Below are positions 50,448 to 63,534 of a stretch of 64,000 nt of DNA, in pieces (the stretch's first letter is position 1; each line of letters starts with the position of its first letter). The DNA comes from Tamarix chinensis (lineage: Eukaryota > Streptophyta > Magnoliopsida > Caryophyllales > Tamaricaceae): contig CM060175.1 in assembly GCA_030549775.1 (NCBI GenBank), positions 7,812,564 through 7,876,563 of the forward strand, in the 5' to 3' direction. The translations under genes and the position numbers were made by a program. The notes beneath the pieces were generated by a model that saw nothing but the letters and a program-made list of their open reading frames with translations, was not told the DNA's origin and did not search any database.

Positions 50448-53400
50448 TATTCACCATTATTACATCCATTATAAGAAAGAATTAAGGAATATGAAAGGTG
50501 GTAGAGGATACATAGAGGTGAGAGGTTATAGTTACAATGGGGAAAGTTTATACAACTAATGGAAATGATGAGAGTACCAAACCTAGATTTTAATATATTA
50601 CACATTCATGAATTGTACATCTACAACATGTAAATTAGATATTTACAACACTCTCCCTTAGAAATACACTTACGGATATTTACAACACTCCCCCTGAATA
50701 ATACATATTTAGAATATTATCTCATTAAAAACCATGTTATGAAAACTCGATGGGACAAAATTATGGCTAAGGAAAAGAGTACAATTCCCTCCCTCCCCTC
50801 CAACTTAGTATGTCTCAATCATATATCATATTACATATGATTATAGTTGTATATATGAGCACACTTCTATAGTGCTTTAAATTTGAAATTTCACCAATAA
50901 AAACTCTATCAAGGATAAAAACCTAGCTTTTGTACAAAGACATGCGTCACCAAATTGACTTTTTGATTATTTATTTTAACAAATGCCCACTTATAACTAA
51001 TTGGGCTGACGCCTTAAAAGAATAGACTTATTGTCTATATAAATCACACTCAGTAAGCGAATATATTTGACTATTCCAACTCATCCATCATTTATTCAAC
51101 AACCTTCCATAATGAATCAAGAATAATATAATTTTTATACATTATCATTTGTAAATGTTCAGATAAAGACACTATTAATATCTATCTCATAGAATCTTAC
51201 ACGATTGTAAAGGTAATTTATAAATATTTCATTCAATGGAAAAATATATTCTCAGATTCTATCTCTATGGACATGTCAATTTATTGTGGCAAGTTTTTTT
51301 TATCATTTTTATGGATTATAACTCCTATTTAAAGGATTCAACCATTTAGACGCATATCATAAGTTTCTTGTGTGTTGTACTTGTATTAACTTATTAGAAT
51401 TCACTACAATAACTTCTATGAGTTGGAACTTTAATCAAAACACATATGCCTTTCATAATTTTGAGGCCATAATGAACACTAGTTGTATCTAAGTTAAATT
51501 TAGAAATAATAATTATGACCAATTTCACTTAGGTTGTTATACTTCTAACTTTAAACATTGGTTACATTTTTATCCCCAAATGGATGGTTATTTACTTTTA
51601 TGCTAATATAATAATATCAGCTGCAAAATATAATAGTTGACCTTACATTGATGCATCATTATATATTATGGTATATTTAAATGGTACACATGTGTCCACT
51701 TGAATTCTATCAAGGACATAAGAGAAATTTGTGTTTTCTTAAATTATAATAGCTTGATTTTAAGTTTGTCAAGAATATTATGTTGCTCATATAAGATCAC
51801 CAATTAAAAGAAACTTTAGGATTCTAAGTGGATGCTCATGTAAGTTTCAATGATCTTGCATATCATTGTTGCACTGATGTGATATCATTTCTCATGTCAC
51901 AAGGAAAATATTTTATAGTTTACTAACTTTTGGTTAGTAGCACCTTTTGTTTTTTTATACATACCAAATACATATATTGTATATTTATCTCGGGATTACT
52001 TCTAGCCAATTTGATGGCATCAATACCATCAAATACTCAAAAATAATAATTAGTTCTCCACGAACTTAGCTACAATACCAATCACTACGGGCATCACAAC
52101 CAAAATCATTTATATGAACAAGTACCTATAAAACAACAAGTGACACATTCTCATCTGGGTGAGCAACGATCATAACAAGGTAGTAAGTATAAAATATACT
52201 AAGTAATATAAAAACTAAAAGATAAGTTATGTTACACTTAAAGCATGGTATACACATACAATTGTGATGAAAATAGAAACACAGTTGATCACATATACTG
52301 TATAAATCACATACAATCACACATACAATCATAAGAACATGTGATCGCAACATAAGACAAAATGTAAAGACAAGGTTGTAGTAGATTCTTTACCTAGTGA
52401 TCACACAATTTAGATTATTAATTCACTTAAGAGTAAGGAATTTCCGGTGAAACTATACAACATATTATTTATGGGGAAATGTTCCTAAAAACTACAAATA
52501 GATGCCGGATCATTAAGTACTCATATCCTCTAGTAGTTAGTGGTTCAGATTTACATAAGGTATATTCTATGGTCACTTTGGTTTGATAGAATGAAGTCAT
52601 TATACACTATAGATTTTCTCAATCCTAACTTGTGTGATCTTTCAATTTAATTATTTATATGTTATTCAACAAATCTTATCGAACACTTAACACTAAAGGT
52701 CCACAGTAAACACTTCACTTATGAAATGCTCAACACTTTCCAAACAAGACTCATTAATCACATGAATGCATAACACCACTTGTATTATGATAATATAATT
52801 AAAGTTATATTAAGGTCAATTAAGTGAAAGATCCACACATGCACATATTAGCTAAGGCTTTAACAAAATCCTAATCTAATTATTGATTCAATCACATCTA
52901 ACTCATAAACTACACTAAAAAAACCCTTAAGGTTATCCTAAAACTAAGCAAGGACTAAGATGATTATAATAAAGATGAAAAGACTAAAAGGCCCACATTA
53001 ACCCTAACTCTTTACTTAAGTTATTACCCACCAAATGAATTCATTTATTAACTAAACTAATGAAAAACCTTAACCCCTTGTTATTAAACTTATTAAGCCC
53101 AAACAAAAAATTAGAACTTATTAATAAACACATGAGATGACCATTATATCCCTAGGGTTTTCATGCTTATTAATAAACACATGAGATGACCATTATATCC
53201 CTAGGGTTTTCATGCTCATTTTGACTCCACTTTAAACTTATAACCATACTTATGTTAATCACAATCAATCTATATACTTACCTCATTTTCATAACACTTG
53301 TGAAACCTAATAATTCCAGTAAAGATGTGAATTGACTAAACTACCCTTAAAATACCTTCAAGCTTGTAAAAATCATAATTTATTATATACAACTATAAAC

Positions 53401-54333
53401 CTATTGTATGATCTATCAAACTTTAATTGAAGGACCTAATGAGAACTATGATCTAACCAACTATTAGAAAAACTACCGAAGAAACAAATTTACTCCTAAA
53501 ACCAACAATGGCATAAAAAGGACAAAATTAAACTTGCTCTATCTCACACAGAAACTTATACACACTAAAACACATATTATGGAATACTTAGCACAAATTA
53601 AATCATTAAATGCAAGTTGGATAAAAATATATTAATTTTTTCATTATCAAAAACTTACAAACTATTTAAAAATATTCAGCTATTGCACAATTCAAAATTC
53701 TTATACTGTTTTCAAGAATAATATGTTATACACCTTAAAAATTTTACTTTATTTTTTTTAAAAAGGATGACGTGAAGACAATGTCTAAATAAATTAAATA
53801 TATCTTTATCTAGATTATAATTTTTCAATAATAAGGACTCTTTTTTTCAAGACATGATGTGAAGAGTATAATAGGTTAATACAATATTTGATCATCTATT
53901 TATATTATAATTTGATAGTAGTAAGAAATTTTATAAGGAATTATCTTTATTTTAAAATATTTATCTTCTCCTCCATTTTTAATTCTAGAACATATTTTTA
54001 AATGTGCTTGGGATCACTTACTAACATATTTTTTAATATAATTTTTTTACTCATGCATTTGTATTTTCTATATATGATGAAATAATATATAAATAAATTG
54101 GATATATATTTTATATTTTTAGCCATCAAAATATAATAATTTATAATAAAAAATGGATGTATATTTTATAATTTTAATCATCACAATCAATTTTGAGTTT
54201 CTATTTACAAAGATATATGATGGTAGGGTTTTAAATGAAATAATTCTTGCCTGCCCCATCTTTATAATAATTCCATGCATTTACAAAGAACCTGAAGATG
54301 TAATCAAGTGTCATAAATGAAGCCATGGATAAA
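50448..54333. other. Old degenerate repeat DNA, no gene seen
   Basis: 50,640-50,780 (TTACAACACTCCCCCTGAATA, ATTAAAAACCATG, GGCTAAGGAAAAGAGTACAA) resembles, in reverse, the 3' end and LTR junction of decayed Ty1/copia elements. 50,900-51,050 may be reverse pol. I cannot trace domains. The rest is AT-rich with no product. Confidence 0.35.
53117..53214. repeat. 49-bp perfect tandem duplication
   Basis: A unit beginning CTTATTAATAAACACATGAG and ending GGGTTTTCATG occurs twice back to back, which suggests a recent slippage or repair event. Confidence 0.9.
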
Positions 54334-54747
54334 TGTTAGTGTGCATTAGTTTTTTTAGTTGTCAACGTGTGTTGTGCATGTGGAAATAACTTATTCTTAG
54401 TTGGCTTTAATTTTTTATTAATTACCAAGACATATGATTAGCTGGCATAATTACCTAGATATCTAAAAGTTAATTACTAAGTCCCTGGATGCCTATATAA
54501 GGAAGATTCATTCTGTGTAACATAGAGAGATTCGACTAAAAATTTTCTACCATTAGTCTTTGTATGCTCCAGAAAATACTTTAGGTTGTGATTGTGTATT
54601 GGGTATTATACATACTGATACATCAATTGACAGATTATTTTATTCGAATCTACACATAAAACATCATTCTTGGTTTATATCTTTCATCTATTCTCTACTC
54701 TATTTTCTTGTTTACTACCAACGTGCATTGCTGTGAATATTATAACA
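54334..54747 (+). repeat. 5' LTR of the right-hand copia element
   Basis: It runs from TGTTAGTGTGCATTAG to AATATTATAACA, ending one or two bases before the primer site. It contains a TATATAA box at 54,494-54,500. The left edge is inferred from the TGTTAG start, because the partner LTR is not in the window. Confidence 0.6.
54494..54500 (+). promoter_or_regulatory. TATA box of the right-hand copia LTR
   Basis: TATATAAG, about 250 bp before the LTR end, the usual place for an LTR core promoter. Confidence 0.5.
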
Positions 54748-54749
54748 AT

Positions 54750-54762
54750 TGGTATTAGAGCC
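54750..54762 (+). promoter_or_regulatory. Primer binding site of the right-hand copia element
   Basis: TGGTATTAGAGCC directly follows the 5' LTR and is complementary to the initiator-methionine tRNA 3' end with one change. Confidence 0.8.
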
Positions 54763-54763
54763 T

Positions 54764-54984
54764 ATGAAGGGAATCATGGGAACTACACACTTTAACATTG
54801 AAAGATTCATAGGCAAGAATGATTTTAGTATATGGAGGGTAAAGATAAAGGCACTTCTTGTCTAGCAAGGCCTGCAATTGGCGCTGGTGGATGATAAGAA
54901 GATCTTGGATTAGATGGATGAGAGATCGAAGATAGACATAGGGGAAAAGGCTCACGATACAATCATACTTTGCTTGGGTGATAG
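54764..54984 (+). pseudogene. copia gag, N-terminal piece before the insertion
   Basis: It begins near ATG at 54,764 (or 54,776) with HFNIERFIGKNDFSIWRVKI, the conserved start of copia gag. Two in-frame TAG stops follow, and the frame reaches CLGD at the insertion. It continues at 62,493 once the inserted LTR and one GATAG copy are ignored. Confidence 0.75.
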
Positions 54985-56645
54985 TGTAATACCTCAAAAT
55001 TTTAAAATCTAAAATTTAATATTTAACCCTTATTTGGAATACTATAATATTAAATTATTAATTTAATTATTTTGTGGACCTTAGATTTATAAAAATATAT
55101 AGAATTATTTAATAAATTAATATAAATATTTTTATCATTTTATCTTACTATTTTTATTTAAATAAATTTCCAAACTTAATTTTACCAAATTTTTCTTCTT
55201 AAATTAATACTTTGAATTTTGGATAAATTATTTTAATATTTTTTCCATTAGCCTAATTTCTAATCCTAAATCTAAAAATAATTTTTTTTCCTTTTTCCCC
55301 TTTTCCTTTTTCCATTTTTCCTTTTTTTCATTTTTCCTTCCTTTTCCTTCTTTTTCCTTTTCTTCCTCTCCTTCCTTCATTCTTCTTAAGGCTAACCTAC
55401 AACCTCTTCTTAATTTTATTTCTTTCGTTTCCCTTCTTCTCCTTTAGGCCAACCCATCTCCCTCTCTTCTTTCTTTTTCTCTCTTTGCACGGGCCAGCCG
55501 ACCGGCCTATCCATTTTCTTTCTTTCTCCCTTGCCCAACCTTCTTTCTTCTTTCCTCTTCTTCTCTGAACACCCTTAAGATAAACACGCCCCCTGCAACT
55601 TGCACAACCCCTTCTCCCTTTCCTTCTTCTGCACCTCTACACCCTGCCTACCATGCTTGACTACACGCCCTCTCTACCCATCCCTTTCTTTTCCATTTCA
55701 GGCCATGCTTCACCCCCTACATCCCTTCTCCGCATGCCTTCCCCTTCCCTCTTCTCCCTCATCCTGCTAACTCTGTCATATCACCTGCATCCCTCCCCCT
55801 GCACCAACGTAACCCTACACCGGCCCTCCCTCTCTTCTCCTCTTCTTTTTTTCTCCTTCTCTTCTTCTCCTCTTCTTTCTCTTCTCCTTCTATTCTTTTT
55901 CTCTGCCTCATTTCTCTCCCTCGAGCTTCCTTTTCTCCTACCCTATTCTCCCTTCCTTGTTCTCCCTGTTTCTCCCATATTTCTTGCACTAACCTTCTCC
56001 GTCTTCTCCACCCCTACCTTCTCCTATGCAACACCCCAAGCAACCATTGCACTCAACCCTGTAGCCAACTCCCCTCCCTTTTTTATCCTTCTCCTCTTGA
56101 CCTCCCCTTGCACCACTACCCTATACCACCATTTCTTCCTTCTTCCACCCTCGTCGAAGCCTCTCCTCAGCCACCTAACACCACCCCCAACACCTCCCTA
56201 CCTCACATTGCCCAAACTCCCCCTGTAGCTACTCTTTCTCTTCTTTTTATTTTCCTTTCTTCCTCTTCTCCCTCCCTTCTTTACACACTCTTCCTACAGC
56301 CGCCGCCACCATCTCTACTACCCCTAAGCCACTACACTCCAACCTCCAACCACCACCTATACCCTGCCTCACCCCTGCACCCAACAGCCGGTCCGACATC
56401 CCTCCATCACTCTCCTCAACCCCTCTTACCCGAGATCTTTCCCCTTCTTCCATTTCTCCCTTCTATCTCACCTCTACGTTCATGGCATGCTCACGTTGCA
56501 TGAGTAGCGTGAGTATACTACTTAATTTTGAGTACAATCTTAGCTAACTTTGAGGTATAGTATAGTTTGGTAATAATATGTATTTAATAATAATTTTTAA
56601 TAAAAATCATCCTCTTACTTATCTAATAATAATACGTTACTTGTG

Positions 56646-59600
56646 TGAGATCCTTTGGTTTGGAATGTGGATCATATTTCTTCCTGTGCTTAGGGAATTT
56701 TGTGTGATGTTAAGACTTTAGATGGTAAGGTGCAATTTGTTGTGGGTTTTATTTATTCTTTCAATACTGGTTCAACTAGAAAAAATTTGTAGAATTGGTT
56801 AGAACCAAATAAAAGGATCTCATCCTATGATTTTAATGGGAGATTTTAACATCATCCTTCACCATTATGAAACGCAAGGAGGGGACTCTCCTTCTTCTCA
56901 GAATATACTTGATTTTTCTCATTACCTTAATCTTTTGGGTCTGAGAGATCTTAAAGGCTATAGTTTTTTTTTCACATGGATAAATAAAAGGAGTGGGGAT
57001 GATGCTATTTCTTGTATGCTAGATAGGGTTATGGTGAATGTGCCCTAGCTTAATGTGTTTACTAATTCCTCTGCTACTTTCAACCCCCCTCCCCCATGTT
57101 ATCTGATCATTGAATTGTCCAAGTTCATACAGGGATGCATTCTACTAGAAATAAACCTTTTAGGTTTAATAATTTTTGGATTGAAGATCCTCATTTCTTG
57201 GACATTATAAGGGAGCATTGGGAAGGGCCTTCAAGTAGTAACCCTCTTCTGCATATATACAAAACTCTTCAAAGACTAAAGCCTGTCTTTAAGGACTTTA
57301 ACAGGGTTAAATATGGTTCTCTGGAGTATAAAATGGAGGAGGCAAGGAAGGCCTTATATGAGTCTCAAAATAAATTACTACAAGATATTAGTAATAATGA
57401 TCTTAGAGCTATAATGCATGAGTGTGAAGACCACCTTAACAAAATATCAAGAAGTTATGAATGCTTTCTCAAGTAGAAATCTAAAATTCAGTGGTTGAAT
57501 GTGGGGGATGCAAACCATAAATACTTCTTTGCTAGATTGAAGGGTAATCAAAATCTGAACTCCATTCAGTAGATTGAACTAAATACTAGGGATATGACCT
57601 CTGATCCCACCTGCATCTCAGACTCTTTTCTCATTTTTTACAAAGAGCTTCTAGGAACAAAAGGGAGTGGCACCAGTTTGGTTAATTCTACAGTTGTTTC
57701 TCAAGGTCTAGTTCTCCATGATACTCATAAGTATCTCCTTTCTCCAATTTCTTCCCAGGAGGTTAAGGAGGTTGTATTTGATATTGGAGATTATAAAGCC
57801 CCTAGTGTTGATGGTTTTACTGCATCTTTCTTTAAGAAATCATGGGAGATTATAGGGGCTGATATTATATATGCAATGTAGAATTTCTTTATTACTGGAC
57901 ATCTTCCTCCCCAACTCAACATCACTTCTCTAACCCTCATTCCAAAAAGAGGCAATGCTACCAGGGTAAGTGATTATAGGCATATTGCTTGCTGTGGAGT
58001 TTTATAAAAGATCATTTATAAAATTTTAACTGCCAAACTACAGACCTTAATGCCTTATCTCATCAATCAAGCTCAATCTAGTTTTGTTAAAGGCAAGCAT
58101 ATTGGTGAAAATATTTTGCTAGCTACAAAATTGGTTAGGAAATATTTTCAAAAGTATATCTCTCCTAGATGCATGATAAAAGTTGACATTAAGAAAGCTT
58201 ATGATTCATCTCACTAGGATTTTTTGTAGTAATTCCTTCATACTTATGGTTTTCCCCTCTAAGTTGTTAGATGGATAATGGTCTGTGTAACCACTATCTC
58301 CTATTCTCTTTATTTAAATGGTAAGCTGACTAAACCTTTCAAAGTTCAACAAGGGCTAAGGCAAGGGGACCCTCTATCTCCTTATTTGTTTGTGTTGGTA
58401 GCTGAATACCTTACCAGATCTCTCAAGTTCTTGTGGGATGATAAAGATTTTAAAGGTCATCCTAATGTAAAGATTTGAAGATTATTAACTTAGCTTTTGC
58501 AGATGATATGCTCCTTTTCTGTGGGGGTGATTTTATGTCATTTAATAGTCTTATCAATGTAATTAAAGACTCCTTTGATAGGTCTAGTCTTGTTATCCAC
58601 CCTCAAAAGAGCAGCATATTTTTGGGGGGTGTGGATGATGCACCAAGATTTCATATCCTACACCAAATTAATTTCTCTTAGAGTAGTTTTTCCTTCTCAT
58701 ATTTAGGGGTTCCTTTATCCTCTGTAAGAATAAAAACTTCCCAGCTCCAAGGTTTGGAGCAAAAAATAGCAAAGAAGCTTACAAGCTAGCATTCTCATCT
58801 GCTATCTTATGCTGGTCAAACTCAGTTATTGAAGTCTATTATTTTTAGCTTCCAACTTTACTGGTCTCAAGTATTTATTCTCCCGAGGAATTTGATCCAA
58901 CAAATTGAATGTATGTGCAAGTAGTTCCTCTGTACTGGAAAGATAAATTCTTCAAAGAAAGCTTTGGTAGCTTGGAAGTAGGTTTGCTTACCTAAAAGGG
59001 AAGGAGGTATGGGCTTAATTAATGTGCATCAATGGAATAAAGTGGCAGTGGGAAAATGTTTTGGAACTTATGCTACAAAAAGGACTCCCTTTAGGTTAAA
59101 TGGGTTCATTTTATTTATTTAAGCTCTCAATCTTTGTGGTCCTTTACTTCAGTCCATAAGTGCTCTTGGCATCTGCAGTGAATCTTTAATCTTAGACATC
59201 AGTTTCATGACTTCTTCTCTAATTCTCAGTTTTTGATAAAAATAACAAAAAATGATGGATCTTACAGTATAAAGGGAATGTATGATCTTACTTGGTACCA
59301 TGGTGAAAAAGTTTGGTGGTGGTCTATTCCTTGGTGTGGTTTGGCTGCTCCCAAGCACCAATTTATTACCTAGTTTGCTATTCAAAACAATTTGATGACC
59401 AATGTAAGGTTGAAGCAACTGAATCTTCTTAAGGATATTAAGTGCATCTTGTGCATGACAAGACAAGAGTAGGACATCAATACCTTATGTTTGATTGCCC
59501 TTATAGTCAGGGGATTTGGATGAAGATTAGGAAATCCTTTAATAGGAGGGATCATATCCACTCATGAGAGACAGAACTGAAGATCTTGGCTAAAAATACA

Positions 59601-59879
59601 AAGCAATACAAGAGTAAGAAGGATATACTCAAAGCACTATTTGTCATATTCATAGGATCCATTTGGTGGGAAAGGAATGTTAGAATCTTTAGAAATAAAT
59701 CTCGACACTCTAATCTACTTCTTAAATATATTTGCTTTATAATATCAAGTAGGATTTTTGCTTCTCATCGTGTCAATAAGTATGACCAATAGAAGGATTG
59801 TATAGATGCATTGATGGTCTAAATTAGTTTGTACATATCTTCATTTTTTGTAGTAATAAAATCTACTTACAAAAAAAAT
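56646..59879 (+). mobile_element. 5'-truncated L1-type LINE inside the solo LTR
   Basis: It is flanked by a 14-bp imperfect duplication, ATACGTTACTTGTG (56,632-56,645) and ATATGTTATTTATG (59,880-59,893); all three differences are transitions. It ends in a short A-rich tail. It starts inside the endonuclease domain, so the first ORF and the endonuclease N-terminus are missing, a usual result of incomplete target-primed reverse transcription. Confidence 0.8.
56660..59470 (+). pseudogene. LINE ORF2 remnant: endonuclease, reverse transcriptase, zinc-binding end
   Basis: 56,827-57,048 has the endonuclease signature ILMGDFNIILHHYET; 57,135-57,476 is the helical linker (ARKALYESQNKLL); 57,594-57,881 starts the reverse transcriptase (KAPSVDGFTASFFKKSWEII); 58,278-58,478 has QQGLRQGDPLSPYLF; 58,475-58,681 has the catalytic box FADDMLLF; and 59,280-59,470 has the C-terminal zf-RVT wording (WWWSIPWCGLAAPKHQFIT and CILC). 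Stops and frame changes separate the pieces. ORFs on the other strand are shadows. Confidence 0.88.
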
Positions 59880-61439
59880 ATATGTTATTTATGACATTAT
59901 TAGATACAATTTTTACTAATTAGAGCTTAAGCTTTTAAACCGGGATAATGGTTAAGTTTGGTTTTTGCTGGAAATAAGATAACCATTATATCCCACTAAA
60001 ATATATGGATTATCGTATGTTAGCTAACAAAGGTTAGTTTAATAAGGGTTTTGTAGTGTTAGAAGTGCATGTTGGGTATGATCATCAATATTCTATATAC
60101 TAGAGGCATTTTAGTAATTTTGCATTTAAAATGAAGTTAACTTAATAAACAAGCATGATAAGTGGTAATTAGTGCTAAGTGTGATAATAGGGTTTTATGG
60201 TGTTAGTAATGCATATGGGGCATGGTTATTAATATTAAATAACCTACAAGCATTTTAGTAATTTTGCAAGTAAGAAGGGCATTTTGATAATTTTACAAGT
60301 AAGAAGGGGCATTTTGGTAATTTTATAAGTAAGGTGGGGATTCGTGTAATAAACATGCATGGTAAGTATAAATTAATGTTAAATATGATAAGAGGGGTCC
60401 ATTATCTTAGCATCACTTATTTGGGCGTAATATTCAACAAAATATGGCCTAGGGATATTTTGGTAATTTTGCATGTGAAATGGTAGTTGCTCGAATAAAC
60501 ATGCATAAAAGGAATGAATTAATTTTAAATACGATAATAGGAGTTATGGCTTTAGTATCACCTTTTCAAGCATGATCATGAACATTATATGGCCTAGGAG
60601 TAATTTGGTAATTTAGAGTGTATCATAATAAGTATGCATGGTGTAGGGGTAAACTGGGGTATATTATGATGTTGTTCTCATAAACATGTTGGTTGTCCTA
60701 GAGGTGCATGTTAGGATTCTATGTGTAAAATGATCATTTGATGTGTAGGGTACTTTAACTTCATAATCAATAGTGCAATTATAGTACGTTACTCTTTTAT
60801 GGCATGTTGGTAAAGAAAAATGAATTATATGATGGAGGTGGATGGTAAAGAGGTAGCCTTAGCCTTAGGGGCATTTTGGTCATTTTATCCTAAGGTGCCT
60901 CAATATAAGTGTTGGAACCTAGGCTGGTCTTAGTGGACTGCATAGGTTAACATCGACAATAATCCTGATAATTGACTACTTTATAATAATGGAAACAAAT
61001 AAAAATTGTTAATCATGAGATTAATGTGTTTATTATGGTCACCTTAATTAAGATACTAATACTTAAAGCGAAAGACCTCGAGATTGGGAATGGTGGCTCT
61101 TTAAGAGTCGCAACCCTAAAGACATAGCTTAACCCATGATTATTCTAGATTTTGCTAGTATGCCTTGGTGCCCCAGCTAAGCCCTACATCTTACTCTATT
61201 TAGCTCTACGAACTTACTTAGGGGGTGTGTATACTTATGGATTAGGTGTCCTTATCGGTAGGGTATTATTTGTCTCCGTACACCGGTGCGACCAAAGTAC
61301 CTTGCCTTCCCTGGATTGATAGTTAGTAGGATACTTTGCGGCCCTTATGTGCTAGTATGACCAGTGTACCTTTGTATCTCCGGGTTCGTGATCTCCCCCT
61401 CAAGTAAATAATAAAATAGAATACACTAATCACTTATAG

Positions 61440-61640
61440 TAGAACACCACGTAGGTCGGGACCTTGTGGAATACACCATATGTACCATTCCACAAGTTAT
61501 AATAGTGACCAGGAGCATGCTGCCCTAGATTATATCATATTTACTTGTCCACCAATTATGATAGTGGTCAGGAGCATTCTGCCCTAAAGTATATCATATG
61601 TATTGGTCTACCAGTTATAATAGTGGGGTCCATGAACCTA
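61440..61640. repeat. 60-bp-type modules in the third LTR copy
   Basis: Three units contain a CATTCCACAAGT-, GTCCACCAATT- or GTCTACCAGTT-type start, TATAATAGTG or TATGATAGTGG, and CAGGAGCATNCTGCCCTA. They match those at 8461-8755 and 49,028-49,290. Confidence 0.8.
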
Positions 61641-62492
61641 CGTGTATATAATTCGAGAGATGATTAATATTTAATCAATGGCTTAAGTCCAGATAAAAAT
61701 GAAAGCATTGTTATAACTTACTGATGTGATATGGTAGTATCCCCAATACCTACCAGGGTGGATTGAGTTGATATGGTGTTGATGGGCCTACGGGTCTGCA
61801 TTTGAGTGGGTGGATGTTGTATGGTTGAGTGTGTCGTTGGCTATTTAATTATACTAAAAAGAGCATCGCTTAGATGCTCCCTTGGTAAGTTCTATTATGT
61901 CTAAGTGAATGAGCCTTTGTAACATATAATATTGATGCAGGTAGTCATTCGAATGTCTATTGTATTTAAGTATATTTGTATGATTTCCACGTTCATGTGT
62001 TTTATGTGTGGCAATGATGTGTTGCATACAGGCCCTTCATATTAGTCCTATATAAATGGTTACTCAGTACCGTAGTATTGAAGGGTTCCTTTTATGGGTC
62101 CCTACTTATTCAATGGGCAATGGGCTTTGCAAGTTAGCTCGCAGGCATTATTCTAGGCTTATTCTCTGATTAAAAGTGTAGGACTATCCGGGAATATTCC
62201 GATGTTTTCCTTAAACTCTTATACTTCTTATTTTAATAATTTTATTATGTAACCACTATTAGTGGATTTTATTTCTTTTAATTTTACTATTGCACTACTC
62301 TAAATTTATGATTGTATCTTACATTTGTGTAAAATATGTTTTCAGCCTTAGCACTTGGTACTAGAACCATGGAGGGACACCAGTCTAGTACTAAATGTGG
62401 TGGTAGCATCCCCAAAATTTACCGCTTTTTCTTTCACTTAAATTTTAAAAATAAAATTTTTGAGTCGTAAATTTTGGGAATGTTACGGATAG

Positions 62493-63110
62493 AGTAATCA
62501 AAGAAGTGTCAAAGGAGGCTTCAACAGCAGTAGTTTGGGCAAATTTGGAAAGCCTATACATGACTAAATCCTTGACGAAAAGGATAATGTAGAAACAAAG
62601 ATTGTATTCCTTCAAGATAACGCATGGAAAATCAATTGAGAATCACTTAGATGAATTCAATAAAGTCATTTTATATCTCAAGAGCATTGATGTGATGGTA
62701 GAGTCTGAGGATCGGGCTATAATCTTGCTGAATTCACTACCAATTGAGAAATACGAGCACTTTGTGGATACCATGCTATATGGTCATGAGGATGATTTGA
62801 CACTGTATGAGTAGTGACTACATTGACATCAAAGGAGTTAAAAAGATAGTGGTACCATAAGGAATAAACTAGAGTAGAAAGCTTCGTTATAAGAGGTAGA
62901 TCAGAGAAAAAAGAAAAGAAGTTGAATAGAAGCATTATTCAATCACAGTCTCAATCAAAGGCTTCCAAGAAATTCTTTCTCTATCATAAGAAAAAGATAT
63001 TTCAATAAATATTTTCCTAAGAAAGGAAACAAATCTTTTTCTTGCAAGAAGGATCATGGTAAGGGTTTTGATCATGTTAACGTTGACATAATACAGGAAG
63101 GCTATGAAAG
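62493..63110 (+). pseudogene. copia gag, C-terminal piece after the insertion
   Basis: The frame resumes with IKEVSKEAS and LESLYMTKSLTKRIM, then a stop, then 62,602-62,814 ([36 protein letters not shown]), which is the conserved copia gag (UBN2) core. Beyond 62,815 it is broken, and no intact zinc knuckle is seen. Confidence 0.8.
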
Positions 63111-63120
63111 TGCAAAGGTT

Positions 63121-63522
63121 TTGATTATGTCTACTGCCAAGAATGATCAAGATTGGGTATTAGATACTGGTTGCACTTTTCATATGACCCCTAATAGTTC
63201 AAGATTCTTGGATTATGAAAAAGTAAGTTGTGGGTGTGTTTTAATGGGCAACAATAAGGCATGCTCAGTGGTTGGAATTGGGATAGTGCAAATTATTGCT
63301 AGCAATGGAGTTAAGTTTAACCTGAATAATGTTAGGCATTTTCCAGACCTAAAAAGGAACATCATTTCACTTGGAACTCTCAACAGTCATAGATATATAA
63401 TGAAAGGACAACATGGAACTTTGAGGATTTTAAAAGGTTCAATATTCGTGCATAAAGGAGCATTGTTGAATGGTTTATATGTGCTTCAACCTAACTTTTC
63501 TGAAAATGAAAATGTAGCATAG
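63121..63522 (+). pseudogene. copia aspartic protease domain
   Basis: This open stretch of 133 residues has the copia protease signature WVLDTGCTFHMTP (catalytic Asp in DTG), then the GNNKACSVVGIGIV and NVRHFPDLKRNIISLG motifs typical of the region between protease and integrase. Confidence 0.85.
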
Positions 63523-63534
63523 AATCCACAAATG

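Larger units (their letters stand above)
54985..62487. mobile_element. Solo LTR of the long family inserted in copia gag, itself split by a LINE
   Basis: It starts TGTAATACCTCAAAATTTTA and ends AAATTTTGGGAATGTTACG (final A to G), flanked by exact GATAG duplications (54,980-54,984 and 62,488-62,492). The insertion site is confirmed because the copia gag frame resumes across it. Minus the LINE and its duplication it is about 4.25 kb. It has a CT-rich tract (55,280-56,480), AT-rich interior, 60-bp modules (61,440-61,640) and the family 3' part (TTAGCACTTGGTACTAGAAC at about 62,346). CT-rich ORFs at 55,653-56,503 are not genes. Confidence 0.85.

Noticed and set aside
55653..56503. Plus-strand ORFs of 191 and 131 codons
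   Set aside because: They are CT-rich LTR DNA again, with overlapping open frames on both strands and no domain; the region is inside a solo LTR with clear target duplications.
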